Under the pieces are notes generated by a model, which was given only the letters and a program-made list of their open reading frames with translations, was not told the DNA's origin and ran no database searches. From assembly GCA_964564475.1 (NCBI GenBank), contig CAZMBM010000022.1, forward strand, positions 1-22,710: a stretch of DNA of 22,710 bases, written 5' to 3'. The stretch is from CG1-02-35-72 sp964564475. Lineage in GTDB: Bacteria; Bacteroidota; Bacteroidia; Flavobacteriales; Flavobacteriaceae. Of this stretch, positions 8,816 to 16,964 are shown piece after piece (position 1 is the stretch's first letter; each line of letters opens with the position of its first letter). A program made the translations under genes and the position numbers.

Positions 8816-9268
8816 TTATTCGGTTTTTTGAGAAAAAGTTTTTATGTACATCACAACATTCCAAATTTCACTTTCTTCAAGTTTTTTTCTATATGATTTC
8901 ATCTCATTTTTACCTGTAGAGATTTTCCAAAATATTGAGCCGTCACCTTGTTTTACAAAATCAGGATTTGTGAAATCAGTTGGTGCTGTTTCTAAATCTT
9001 CTGCTTCCACACCTTGGCCATCTCCATGCCTTCCATGGCATGATCTACATTTATTTCTATAAATTAGTTTTCCTAATGAGATATTTTCATCATTTACTTC
9101 ATTAGGGTTGGAAATATTTTTTACGGAATCTGGCGCAACCCACTTAGAAGTGTCTTGACTCACAACTAAACTGTCTGATGTTTTGTAATGATTCGGTTTC
9201 ATAGACACAAAACTTAATGATATTACAAGCGTAACAGAAATTAAAAAAATTGTTTTAAGATTATTCAT
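8816..9268 (-). CDS. small exported mono-haem cytochrome c
   Basis: This 150-residue protein has an N-terminal signal or anchor helix (about residues 5-23) and one haem site CRSCH at 74-78 followed by the loop GRHGDGQG. A C-terminal methionine ligand candidate is M123 in NEMKSY, before the conserved helix EIWNVVMYIKTF. It belongs to the class I cytochrome c family (cbb3-type/PF13442-like). It is the first gene of the act operon, 94 nt before actA. A reasonable inference is that it carries electrons to or from the complex in the periplasm. The usual MP-x-(Y/F) ligand motif is here MKSY, with the proline missing. No gene symbol is justified. Confidence 0.85.
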   Translation of the reverse strand: MNNLKTIFLISVTLVISLSFVSMKPNHYKTSDSLVVSQDTSKWVAPDSVKNISNPNEVNDENISLGKLIYRNKCRSCHGRHGDGQGVEAEDLETAPTDFTNPDFVKQGDGSIFWKISTGKNEMKSYRKKLEESEIWNVVMYIKTFSQKTE

Positions 9269-9298
9269 AATAAATGTTTTTAAGTATTAATAATGGTA

Positions 9299-9306
9299 CA
9301 AAGGTC
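9299..9306 (-). promoter_or_regulatory. candidate -7 promoter element of the cytochrome/act operon
   Basis: On the minus strand this reads GACCTTTG, 7 of 8 matches to the Bacteroidetes consensus TAnnTTTG. It would place transcription start near 9295, about 27 nt before the cytochrome start codon. A looser alternative, TAACTTTTG with one extra spacer base, overlaps at 9306-9314. A clear -33 TTTG is not visible, which would fit an activator-dependent promoter. Confidence 0.3.
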
Positions 9307-9328
9307 AAAAGTTAATTATGTGTTTTAT

Positions 9329-9342
9329 ATGATATTTATCAG
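9329..9342. promoter_or_regulatory. Fnr-like binding site upstream of the cytochrome/act operon
   Basis: The sequence ATGATATTTATCAG matches the Fnr consensus TTGAT-N4-ATCAA at 8 of 10 defined positions, with intact TGAT and ATCA half-sites. Its centre is about 67 nt upstream of the cytochrome start codon. It is about 40 nt upstream of the transcription start inferred from the candidate -7 element, the usual spacing for a class II activator. Both the identity of the regulator and the promoter position are inference. Confidence 0.4.
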
Positions 9343-9358
9343 TGTAACAAAAATTACA
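9343..9358. promoter_or_regulatory. second Crp/Fnr-type dyad TGTAA-N6-TTACA
   Basis: This is a 16-bp interrupted palindrome directly next to the Fnr-like site, with centre-to-centre distance about 15 nt. The 5-6-5 layout is that of Crp-family sites (TGTGA-N6-TCACA), with two substitutions in symmetrical positions. It may be a second site for the same or another regulator of the operon. Confidence 0.3.
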
Positions 9359-9684
9359 TTACGGCTTTATATGCGCTATGCCAATATAACAACCCTATAA
9401 TCAAATAGTTAATTATTATATTGTTGTGTTATATTCGACTTTTAAAAGAAAAAATATTTTTATTTTAGGGGGGGATTCTAATTAATATCACTCTTTTATT
9501 ATAAAAAAACAGCAATATTACCTGTTGTTCGAACACATTTGTCAGAAAACTTAAGCTGAGTATATGTCCCTTTTTTTCTTGCTCACTAATATAAGGATAA
9601 AAAATCATTTATGCCATTATGCTGTTAAATGACATCTTAACAACTAAAAAAAGCTAAAGAAAGCTTTAGTCGTTTTAATTTTAT

Positions 9685-9692
9685 TAATTTTG
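9685..9692 (+). promoter_or_regulatory. Bacteroidetes -7 promoter element of glutaryl-CoA dehydrogenase
   Basis: TAATTTTG matches the consensus TAnnTTTG exactly and lies 21 nt before the start codon of the acyl-CoA dehydrogenase gene. Transcription would begin near 9696 with a very short leader. The expected upstream TTTG is only partly present: TTTAG at 9665-9669, within a small hairpin. Confidence 0.5.
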
Positions 9693-9713
9693 AGCCTTCA
9701 AAAAACCTAGATT

Positions 9714-10892
9714 ATGCCACAAGATTTATATACAGCACCGGATTATTACCAATTAGATGATTTATTAACAGATGAGCACAAACTCATAAGAGATGCCACC
9801 CGCGAATGGGTCAAGCGCGAAGTTTCTCCTATTATTGAAGATGCCGCCCAAAAAGCAGAATTTCCAACCTCAATTATTAAAGGTCTGGCAGAAATTGGTG
9901 CTTTTGGACCTTACATTCCATCAGCGTATGGGGGTGCCGATTTAGATCAGATGGCGTACGGACTAATAATGCAAGAAATAGAACGCGGTGACTCGGGTGT
10001 ACGCTCTACCGCGTCTGTACAGTCGTCATTGGTTATGTATCCCATATGGAAGTTTGGTACCGAAAAACAACGTTTAAAATATTTGCCAAAATTGGCCAGT
10101 GGCGCATTTATGGGCTGTTTCGGATTAACCGAACCTAATCACGGGTCAAATCCCAGTGGTATGGAAACCAAATTTAAAGACATGGGCGACCATTACTTGC
10201 TTAATGGCGCCAAAATGTGGATTTCTAACGCGCCTTTTGCCGACATTGCTGTGGTATGGGCTAAAAATGAAGAAGGACGCATATACGGCTTAATTGTTGA
10301 GCGCGGTATGGAAGGCTTTTCTACACCCGAAACACATCATAAATGGTCCTTACGCACCTCGGCAACCGGCGAACTTATCTTTGACAATGTTAAAATCCCT
10401 AAAGAAAATTTACTCCCAAATAAAAGTGGCTTAGGAGCACCATTGCAGTGTTTAGACTCTGCGCGCTACGGCATTGCTTGGGGCGCTTTGGGTGCTGCGA
10501 TGGATTGTTACGATACAGCCTTAAGGTACGCAAAAGAGCGCATTCAATTTGGTAAACCCATTGCAAGCTTTCAGCTTCAACAAAAAAAATTGGCCGAAAT
10601 GATTACAGAAATCACCAAAGCACAACTTTTAACTTGGCGTTTGGGCAACTTGCGTGATGAAGGCAAAGCAAGCTCGGCTCAAATATCAATGGCCAAACGC
10701 AACAACGTGGCCATGGCGCTGAATATTGCACGAGAGTCTAGGCAAGTATTAGGAGCGATGGGTATTACAGGAGACTATTCTATTATGCGTCATATGATGA
10801 ACCTTGAAAGTGTTATAACTTACGAAGGCACACATGACATTCATTTGTTGATAACAGGATTGGATATTACGGGTATTTCCGCTTTTAAGTAA
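9714..10892 (+). CDS. gcdH: glutaryl-CoA dehydrogenase (acyl-CoA dehydrogenase family)
   Basis: This 392-residue flavoprotein probably oxidises and decarboxylates glutaryl-CoA to crotonyl-CoA in lysine and tryptophan breakdown. All three acyl-CoA dehydrogenase domains are present. The segment RSTASVQSSLVM (97-108) and CFGLTEPNHGSNPSGMET (135-152) are close to the glutaryl-CoA dehydrogenase subgroup, including an arginine (R97) in the place used for the second carboxylate. The catalytic base is E371 in YEGTHDIH. Length is normal. It stands alone with its own promoter and ends 3 nt from the convergent TonB receptor gene, with no room for a terminator. Its codons look richer in G and C than those of the act operon. 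Another acyl-CoA dehydrogenase specificity is possible but less likely. Confidence 0.88.
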   Translation: MPQDLYTAPDYYQLDDLLTDEHKLIRDATREWVKREVSPIIEDAAQKAEFPTSIIKGLAEIGAFGPYIPSAYGGADLDQMAYGLIMQEIERGDSGVRSTASVQSSLVMYPIWKFGTEKQRLKYLPKLASGAFMGCFGLTEPNHGSNPSGMETKFKDMGDHYLLNGAKMWISNAPFADIAVVWAKNEEGRIYGLIVERGMEGFSTPETHHKWSLRTSATGELIFDNVKIPKENLLPNKSGLGAPLQCLDSARYGIAWGALGAAMDCYDTALRYAKERIQFGKPIASFQLQQKKLAEMITEITKAQLLTWRLGNLRDEGKASSAQISMAKRNNVAMALNIARESRQVLGAMGITGDYSIMRHMMNLESVITYEGTHDIHLLITGLDITGISAFK

Positions 10893-10895
10893 ATC

Positions 10896-13349
10896 TTATA
10901 AAATTCCTACAACTGAAAAGGTAAAATTGCGCCCCGGAGCACTAATCGAGGAGGCGAATTCTTTGTAGTGCTTATCCAACATATTGTTTACAGATAATTG
11001 AATATCAATAGCTTTACTTATTTTTTTCTTATAGTAAAAGTTAAAAGTTATCCAAGCAGGAGTGCCGTAATACTCACCTGTACTCGTTATAAAAGGGGTT
11101 TGTTCTATATTATCAATTCCTTCAGACAGGTTGTAATCTTTTAATTTTTTACGTCCGTTAAAACGGGTATAAAAACGTGTTTCGAAAAGGGGTTTGGTAT
11201 ATGTTAAAGAAAAACTTCCAAAAAAAGGCGGGATTGACGATAAGGGTTCTCCTGTGTCATAAGCTTGACCTTTTGTGTAAGTGAAATTTGTTTTTAAAAC
11301 AAGATTATTGTTTAGAGGTGCTTTGAGTTCAAAAGTGGTTCCTAATATATAGGCATTATTTTTATTTACATTGGCTATAATATCACCTAACTCGTCATCA
11401 AACAAAATAGTTTGATTGCCGTTTAAAGAATACGCTTCTCTTGTAATATAGCTTTCTAATAATGTATAATAAGTTGTTAATCCTATATGTGATTTTTTGT
11501 TGTTAAAATATTTTAACAAGCCTATTTCTGCATTATAAGCAAATTCAGGTTTCAGAGTAGCATTAGGTACTGTAACCTTTCCGTTTTTTTCTCTTATTTT
11601 TCCGACATCATCTATATTTGGTGATCTAAACCCTGACGATAAAACCCCGTTAATTTGCAAATTGTTAGTGGGTTTATAAACGTAGCCTGCCGTTACCGTT
11701 AAAGCCGAATTATTTAATGAAATAGCGTTACTTGGCAATTGAATAAGTGTATAATCTTGCCATGTGGCGTTTAAATTTGTATTTGTTAATCGGATACCTG
11801 TATTTAAAGTGGCTTTTTTACTAATGGTTTGACGGTAATCTAAATAAATAGCCGAACTAAAATAGTTGCTGCCTCCGTCGGGATAACGCGATTGAACAAA
11901 GTATGTATCTCTAAAACCAACAACACTATTGCCAACAACACCTAAGGTTTCGCCTCTAGATTTTGAGGTAACGTCATTGTATGTCGCTTCTAAACCATAA
12001 GAAAACACACGGTCTTCTTTTTGCGTAAGGGGTACAAAAAAATCGGCATTAAAGCTATAAACATTAACTTTTTCTTTTCGTGTATTTCTGTCTAAGCTAC
12101 CAAATTTTCTGTTAATTCTAGATTCTCTTATATCTTGATATGCCAATGTTATCGTTCCGTTGTCTAACCATTTTTTATTGGGATTTATTTCTAATTGCGA
12201 TGAGATAAGCAACCTGTTTTGAGGGCCATAATACCACTCGGCAAACTTTAAATTTCCGTTTTTGTATTCTGTTAATTTATCAAATCTGGGGATATTAGAT
12301 GACGTACTGTATTGTAAATTAAGCTTTAAGTCGGTATTTTTTGACAATGGTTTGATAAATTTCTGAAGCAAATCTATTTGACTATATCCCACATTGTGTT
12401 GGATTTCAGGGTTGGCATTCACCACCGGGTTTGGATTGTAAAATCGTGTTGTATTGTTTGAATATTCAAATTGTTTGCCCCAATCTTTAAATTTGCCGTT
12501 GCGTCTTGTCCCCATTTTCAAATCTCCAAAAGAACTGTAGGCAACACTTGTATATGATGCCCACTTTTTATGACTGCTTTCAACACCAATTTGCGACACA
12601 GAGCCGTTATTTACAGTACTAAATTGCGATAGATAATTAACTTTAATTTTTGGTCTTAAACTTGTTTTAGGTGTTCTGGTATAGTAGTGAATGACCCCTC
12701 CTAAAGCATCTGAGCCATAAACCACAGATGAGGGGCCAAAAATAACCTCTGTTCTGTCTAATTGTGTGGGCGATATGGTTATAGAATTTTGCAAGTGTCC
12801 TTTACGGTAAATGGCATTGTTCATCCTAACACCGTCAATTACCAATAAAACACGGTTTGCTTCCATACCTCTTATGACCGGACTCCCTCCGCCAAATTGT
12901 GACTTTTGAACTTTTACCCCGGGAATATCGGCTAAAACATCTGCCGCCGTTTGCGGATTTAGTTTTTGAATGTCTTTTTGTGATATGCCTTCTATTTGTT
13001 CGGCTATTCTACTGCGCTGTTCTTCGCCTTTAGAAGCAATTAAAAAAACCTCCTGCAAGCTCTCTGACTTATTTCTTAAATACACCTTGTTACGCATCGC
13101 TTTAAGTTGCTTTTTTAACGCCTCAAACTCTACATAAGCCACATGTGTAAATGTAATAATGTCTAGTTCTGAAAAAGATGAAATATCAACAATCCCTTTT
13201 TCGTTAGAAATAACACGTTTAGATTTATTTTCGTTAAAAACGGCTACATTGCCTATTGGCTGATGTGAATCGGCATCTAAAATAGTGACTTTTTGAGCTT
13301 GGATGCTAAATGTTATCAGAAAAAAAATAAGGGAGTAAAGGTGTTTCAT
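10896..13349 (-). CDS. TonB-dependent outer-membrane receptor, haem/siderophore-receptor-like
   Basis: This 817-residue protein has a signal peptide (1-18), a carboxypeptidase-regulatory-like beta domain (about 19-92), a plug domain (about 115-228, with SPVIRGMEANRVLLVIDGVR) and a 22-strand barrel to the C terminus. The plug resembles receptors of the haem/haemoglobin and colicin I type rather than SusC. At the place of the FRAP...NPNL box of haem receptors one finds FRSPN (574-578) and PNATLKPE (595-602). The substrate is therefore uncertain: haem, siderophore or another metal ligand. No SusD partner is present. It is the last gene of the porZ-recO trio, 1 nt after recO, and ends 3 nt from the convergent dehydrogenase gene. 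Confidence 0.85.
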   Translation of the reverse strand: MKHLYSLIFFLITFSIQAQKVTILDADSHQPIGNVAVFNENKSKRVISNEKGIVDISSFSELDIITFTHVAYVEFEALKKQLKAMRNKVYLRNKSESLQEVFLIASKGEEQRSRIAEQIEGISQKDIQKLNPQTAADVLADIPGVKVQKSQFGGGSPVIRGMEANRVLLVIDGVRMNNAIYRKGHLQNSITISPTQLDRTEVIFGPSSVVYGSDALGGVIHYYTRTPKTSLRPKIKVNYLSQFSTVNNGSVSQIGVESSHKKWASYTSVAYSSFGDLKMGTRRNGKFKDWGKQFEYSNNTTRFYNPNPVVNANPEIQHNVGYSQIDLLQKFIKPLSKNTDLKLNLQYSTSSNIPRFDKLTEYKNGNLKFAEWYYGPQNRLLISSQLEINPNKKWLDNGTITLAYQDIRESRINRKFGSLDRNTRKEKVNVYSFNADFFVPLTQKEDRVFSYGLEATYNDVTSKSRGETLGVVGNSVVGFRDTYFVQSRYPDGGSNYFSSAIYLDYRQTISKKATLNTGIRLTNTNLNATWQDYTLIQLPSNAISLNNSALTVTAGYVYKPTNNLQINGVLSSGFRSPNIDDVGKIREKNGKVTVPNATLKPEFAYNAEIGLLKYFNNKKSHIGLTTYYTLLESYITREAYSLNGNQTILFDDELGDIIANVNKNNAYILGTTFELKAPLNNNLVLKTNFTYTKGQAYDTGEPLSSIPPFFGSFSLTYTKPLFETRFYTRFNGRKKLKDYNLSEGIDNIEQTPFITSTGEYYGTPAWITFNFYYKKKISKAIDIQLSVNNMLDKHYKEFASSISAPGRNFTFSVVGIL

Positions 13350-13350
13350 A

Positions 13351-14064
13351 TCAATTAAAAACCGATTGCAATATGGGTATTGAATTTAACTTTCTAAAAC
13401 CTGACAAATGTAGTTCAAAATAACTAATTAAAACTTCTAGTAATTCTTGGCGTTGTTCTTTGTTTAGCTTGAGTTTTTGCATAGCATCAAATTCTGTGCC
13501 TAAAAGACTTTTAAATAGTATTAAATTATTCCCTTTTATGGCTGTTGGTGAATCTTTATGTTGAAATACGCCTTCTTGTAAATTAAAATAATTGTAGTGA
13601 AGGTGTTGTTTATAAGGATAAAAACCCAGATGTTTTGATAGATTTATTAAGAAAAATAAGTGAAAATTAGCGACCTCTTTTTGAGTGTCTAGGTGTTGTA
13701 AACTGGTGTATAAAAAATGAAATAAAGGCTTATTAACTTCTTCTTCTTGAAGTGAAAAATTTAAAACTTCTGATAAAAACAAAACCAAAGATTGTTTAAT
13801 AATATCGTTTGGGATAGATGTATAAGCATAGCTCAAGCGCACCTCACGTAAAGTGTTTAAGGTATTTTTATCATTGTGGTTGGCTACTATTTCGAGCAGG
13901 TTTAACATCTGAAAATAAGCCCCCTTAATATTAGCCTTTTTGCGTCCTAAAATACCTTTAATTATATAAGACTTAAGGCCTTGTTGTGTATAACATTTAA
14001 TTATTAAGCTGGTATCTTTAAATTTTATAGCCCTTAATACAATAGCTTTGGTGTGAACAATCAT
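13351..14064 (-). CDS. recO: DNA repair protein RecO
   Basis: This 237-residue protein has the RecO N-terminal OB-fold signature (VHTKAIVLRAIKFKDTSLI at residues 3-21, then GLKSYIIKGILGRK) and a helical C-terminal domain. RecO helps load RecA on SSB-coated single strands in the RecFOR pathway. Only one cysteine (C24) is present, so the four-cysteine zinc finger known from some RecO proteins is absent. The gene lies 1 nt after porZ and 1 nt before the TonB receptor, which suggests one transcript with translational coupling. Length fits the family. Confidence 0.9.
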   Translation of the reverse strand: MIVHTKAIVLRAIKFKDTSLIIKCYTQQGLKSYIIKGILGRKKANIKGAYFQMLNLLEIVANHNDKNTLNTLREVRLSYAYTSIPNDIIKQSLVLFLSEVLNFSLQEEEVNKPLFHFLYTSLQHLDTQKEVANFHLFFLINLSKHLGFYPYKQHLHYNYFNLQEGVFQHKDSPTAIKGNNLILFKSLLGTEFDAMQKLKLNKEQRQELLEVLISYFELHLSGFRKLNSIPILQSVFN

Positions 14065-14065
14065 C

Positions 14066-16375
14066 TCAATTAATGATAGCTATTTTTGTTGTAGCCACTT
14101 CAGTTTTGTCTTTTATGGTTAAAAGAACTATATAAATACCCGAAGCCACTTTTTTACCTGCCAAATTGGTTTTATTCCAAACCACCTTACCGCCGCTTAA
14201 TTCTTGTCCCTCTATCACATTGGTCTCGTAAACCAAATATCCGGCGGCATCTAATATTTTAACATTAGTGCCTTTTGGTAAATGTGTGCCGTTTCTCCCG
14301 TCAATGGTGATAAATTCGTTTGACCTTGTCGAGGGGTTTGGGTAAGCATAAACCGATTTTAAATTTTCGCCAAATGGTGCTACCCGACTTTTAAAGGCCA
14401 CTATTCCTTTATCTGTAGCTATAAAAACTTTTCCTGTAGAATTATCTATTTTAATTTTTAAAATCCTGTTGGATGGCAGGGGTGAATTGTCTTTGTTAAA
14501 ATTGTATAAGGTTTTGTTTCCGCTTGGATTTGTTCCCAATACACCACCCGTGTCTGTACCAAACCATTTATTATCGGCACCATCAATGGCTATAGTATTT
14601 ACAGGCTGGTCTCCCAACAGTTTTTTGGCAATCCCATCATCTAAAATAATAATTGGTTCGGCATTTTTGTTGCCACTAAAAACACCTGTGGCATTAGAAA
14701 AAACAACCAATCCTTTTAAAGTCCCCAACCAAATTCTGTTGTTACTGTCAACCGCAACAGTTCTTACGTTTGGGTCGGGTAAAGACCCTGCGTTTACTTC
14801 GGTTGTTAGTGATGTTTTTTGAGTTGTATTTTCGTTATATACCAAAACGCCATTTCTTCGACTGCCTATCCAAATAGAATTAGATTTATCTATAACTAAT
14901 TCATTTAAGCCCAACTTGTCACTTGTTAAAACAGCGCTGAGGTCAACGCTACTCCAAGTGCCTTGTGGTGTCATTTTTTTTAGCTTATTTGCCACCCAAG
15001 CATTAGCTACCCACAAATTACCCTCCCTGTCAAAAGCCGAGCCGTTAACTCTTATACTTAAAAAATTAGGCGATCCTGCTAAAAACAGTTTTTCTAACCC
15101 ACTGTTTTGGTCATCGAGCAAGGTTGTAACCACATCGTTTTCTACAACCAAAATACCATTATTCCACGAACTTATATAGGCCTTATTTTCTGCGTTAGGA
15201 TCAATAGTTACGTGAACCAAATCACGTGCCGGAAAAGTATTAGAATAGGGGGTATTGAGCCATTCCTGACCATTAAAGTGACTGAACCCCAATCGCGTTC
15301 CTAAAGGTGTGTAAGCATCGTCGTAGCCGCCATATACCACCCACAGGTTATTGTCTTTAACCGAAATGGAAAATACTTTGTTTGAACTGGGGCCTGTTGG
15401 ATGAATCTCCGTAAAGCTCGCCACATTTGTAAGCGGGGCTTTTAAAATACCAAACTCCTTTGTAGCGAGATAAAGATTTTCTACATCTGCAAAAGAGGTG
15501 TGTAAAGAAAAGTTGAAGCGTCCTGTGTTATTTGTATTCGCAATGGTCTGCAAATCGTTATTTAATACAAAGACTTCTGATAAAGTATTAAATGTTAGGT
15601 TGTTATCTGAGGACTTAAGTCCTGTTATACCAGATGTAATTACTTTTTCTGTGACTAAAATATTGTCAACCGGGTTTAAACTGAAGAGGGTGTTATTACG
15701 TGTGGTAAATATTTTATCGTTAAAAATACTGATTTGTGTAAAATTTCCAGTAAAAACACCTTGGGGCTGTGTCCAATTATTAAAATCTATCAGATTGGGA
15801 TTGTTAACGTTAGCGGTATAAATTCCTTTTTTAGTGGCGGCATAAATTATATCGTTTAAAACAACTGTCTGATTTACATATACCGGAGCCGATCCGGCAT
15901 CTATAAAATACGTTTCGCCAAATTGAAGGTTTGCTGTATTGTACACCACAATACCAAAAGGTGTTGCTAAATATAATTTTCCTTTAAATTCAAAAATATT
16001 ATTTATCTGTTTGTCTCCGGTAATATTTAAACGCTCTATATCGGCAGAAATATGTATATCTCCCTGTTTATCTATTATCTCTATCAACCCCGATTCGTAT
16101 CCAACAAAAATATTTTCGGTATTCTTATCAAAATATACCGTTGTTACAGTCTCACCCGACAGGCCGTTAACCGAAGAGTATTTAGTTGTTTTGTCTGTTG
16201 TTTCATCGTAAATAAAAATGCCGTTATCTACAGCTACGTAGATTTTTGTATCTACCTTTATAAAATCTTTGGCGTTGTTGTACGAAAAATAATCTTCCCA
16301 ATCTTTACTAAAATCAGACTGGCCGAAAACAAGCGAAAAACAGAAGAAAAAGAATAGATTTAATAAGTGTTTCAT
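14066..16375 (-). CDS. porZ: PorZ-like beta-propeller protein with type IX secretion C-terminal domain
   Basis: This 769-residue exported protein has a signal peptide (1-18), then repeated blades of the two-component-regulator propeller type, for example IYVAVDNGIFIYDE, IWIGSRRNGVLVYNE, IWLGTLKGLVVF and KVFIATDKGIVAF. A C-terminal sorting domain runs from about 674 to 769, starting at SVYAYPNPS and holding the GIYIVLL strand. In Porphyromonas gingivalis PorZ is part of the cell-surface attachment complex of the type IX system and binds anionic lipopolysaccharide. Length and architecture agree with it. Position before recO is also, to my knowledge, common in Flavobacteria. A consensus -7 element is found 18 nt before the start codon. 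Confidence 0.82.
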   Translation of the reverse strand: MKHLLNLFFFFCFSLVFGQSDFSKDWEDYFSYNNAKDFIKVDTKIYVAVDNGIFIYDETTDKTTKYSSVNGLSGETVTTVYFDKNTENIFVGYESGLIEIIDKQGDIHISADIERLNITGDKQINNIFEFKGKLYLATPFGIVVYNTANLQFGETYFIDAGSAPVYVNQTVVLNDIIYAATKKGIYTANVNNPNLIDFNNWTQPQGVFTGNFTQISIFNDKIFTTRNNTLFSLNPVDNILVTEKVITSGITGLKSSDNNLTFNTLSEVFVLNNDLQTIANTNNTGRFNFSLHTSFADVENLYLATKEFGILKAPLTNVASFTEIHPTGPSSNKVFSISVKDNNLWVVYGGYDDAYTPLGTRLGFSHFNGQEWLNTPYSNTFPARDLVHVTIDPNAENKAYISSWNNGILVVENDVVTTLLDDQNSGLEKLFLAGSPNFLSIRVNGSAFDREGNLWVANAWVANKLKKMTPQGTWSSVDLSAVLTSDKLGLNELVIDKSNSIWIGSRRNGVLVYNENTTQKTSLTTEVNAGSLPDPNVRTVAVDSNNRIWLGTLKGLVVFSNATGVFSGNKNAEPIIILDDGIAKKLLGDQPVNTIAIDGADNKWFGTDTGGVLGTNPSGNKTLYNFNKDNSPLPSNRILKIKIDNSTGKVFIATDKGIVAFKSRVAPFGENLKSVYAYPNPSTRSNEFITIDGRNGTHLPKGTNVKILDAAGYLVYETNVIEGQELSGGKVVWNKTNLAGKKVASGIYIVLLTIKDKTEVATTKIAIIN

Positions 16376-16392
16376 AAGTGCATTTATCGTTT

Positions 16393-16400
16393 CAAAGATA
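16393..16400 (-). promoter_or_regulatory. Bacteroidetes -7 promoter element of the porZ-recO operon
   Basis: On the minus strand this reads TATCTTTG, an exact match to TAnnTTTG, ending 17 nt before the porZ start codon. A clear -33 TTTG is not visible. Confidence 0.45.
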
Positions 16401-16476
16401 TTTAATATAAACGAAAGATTAAAAAGTATTATTTTAGAGTTTTAAATTATTATTTTTTTGACAAAACCACTTAGTT

Positions 16477-16956
16477 ATGGCGCTTGAAATTGAACGTAAA
16501 TTTTTGGTTACATCTAATTCCTTTAAAAAGGAATCTTTTGAAAAATATGCTATTATTCAAGGGTTTTTGAGTACTTCTAAAAATGCTGTTGTGCGTATTA
16601 GAATTCAAGACAGCCAAGCTTTTATTACTGTAAAAGGAAAATCTAATAAAGCCGGAACCATACGCTATGAATGGGAAAAATCTATTACGGTAAACGAGGC
16701 ACATAAATTATTAGCCTTAAGTGCCTCGACGCTGATAGAAAAAACACGTTATCTTATCAAAATAAAAAATCATATTTTTGAAGTAGATGAATTTATAGGA
16801 GACAACAAGGGACTTACTATTGCCGAAATAGAATTGAGTTCGGAAGGTGAATTTTTTGAAAAACCGGATTGGTTAGGCGAGGAGGTAACGGGAATTAAAA
16901 AATATTACAATGTAAAACTGTCTAAAAACCCTTATAAAAACTGGAAAACTAAATAA
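16477..16956 (+). CDS. CYTH-domain protein (triphosphate tunnel metalloenzyme)
   Basis: This 159-residue protein begins with the EIERKF signature (residues 4-9) and has alternating charged strands (VRIRIQD, AFITVKG, TIRYEWE, EVDEFIG, LTIAEIEL) that form the metal- and triphosphate-binding tunnel of the CYTH superfamily. Small bacterial members of this size are mostly inorganic tripolyphosphatases. A class IV adenylate cyclase role cannot be excluded from sequence. It is the first gene of a plus-strand pair, followed by a DoxX-type gene after 8 nt, and is divergent from porZ with about 100 nt between start codons. Confidence 0.85.
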   Translation: MALEIERKFLVTSNSFKKESFEKYAIIQGFLSTSKNAVVRIRIQDSQAFITVKGKSNKAGTIRYEWEKSITVNEAHKLLALSASTLIEKTRYLIKIKNHIFEVDEFIGDNKGLTIAEIELSSEGEFFEKPDWLGEEVTGIKKYYNVKLSKNPYKNWKTK

Positions 16957-16964
16957 TTTTAATT

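Larger units (their letters stand above)
9269..9713. other. 445-nt divergent intergenic region with several dyads
   Basis: No coding sequence was found. It separates the minus-strand cytochrome/act operon from the plus-strand glutaryl-CoA dehydrogenase gene and must hold both promoters. Visible elements are an Fnr-like dyad (9329-9342), a TGTAA-N6-TTACA dyad (9343-9358), a split repeat AATATAAC/GTTATATT (9383-9390 and 9428-9435), and a run of seven G (9468-9474). Also present are a 10-bp palindrome TGTTCGAACA (9526-9535), a small hairpin CTAAAG/CTTTAG (9654-9669), and a Bacteroidetes -7 element (9685-9692). Confidence 0.6.

Noticed and set aside
9383..9435. Inverted repeat AATATAAC/GTTATATT as an operator or hairpin
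   Set aside because: The arms have 8 AT-rich bases and are separated by 37 nt; chance pairing is likely in this DNA.
9526..9535. TGTTCGAACA as the T-loop of a tRNA gene
   Set aside because: It contains TTCGAA, but no acceptor stem, D-arm or anticodon arm can be built around it. It is simply a 10-bp palindrome.
9654..9669. Terminator from the hairpin CTAAAG/CTTTAG before gcdH
   Set aside because: No gene precedes it on the plus strand, the stem has only 6 bp, and it overlaps the presumed promoter region. It is more likely incidental.
10896..13349. SusC-type polysaccharide receptor
   Set aside because: It is shorter than SusC proteins, the plug is of the haem/siderophore type and no SusD-like gene is adjacent.
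15207..15229. TACGTGAAC and TCACGTGC inside porZ as further parS sites
   Set aside because: They share only the CACGTG-like core. The flanking arms do not match the consensus and no 14-bp palindrome is formed.
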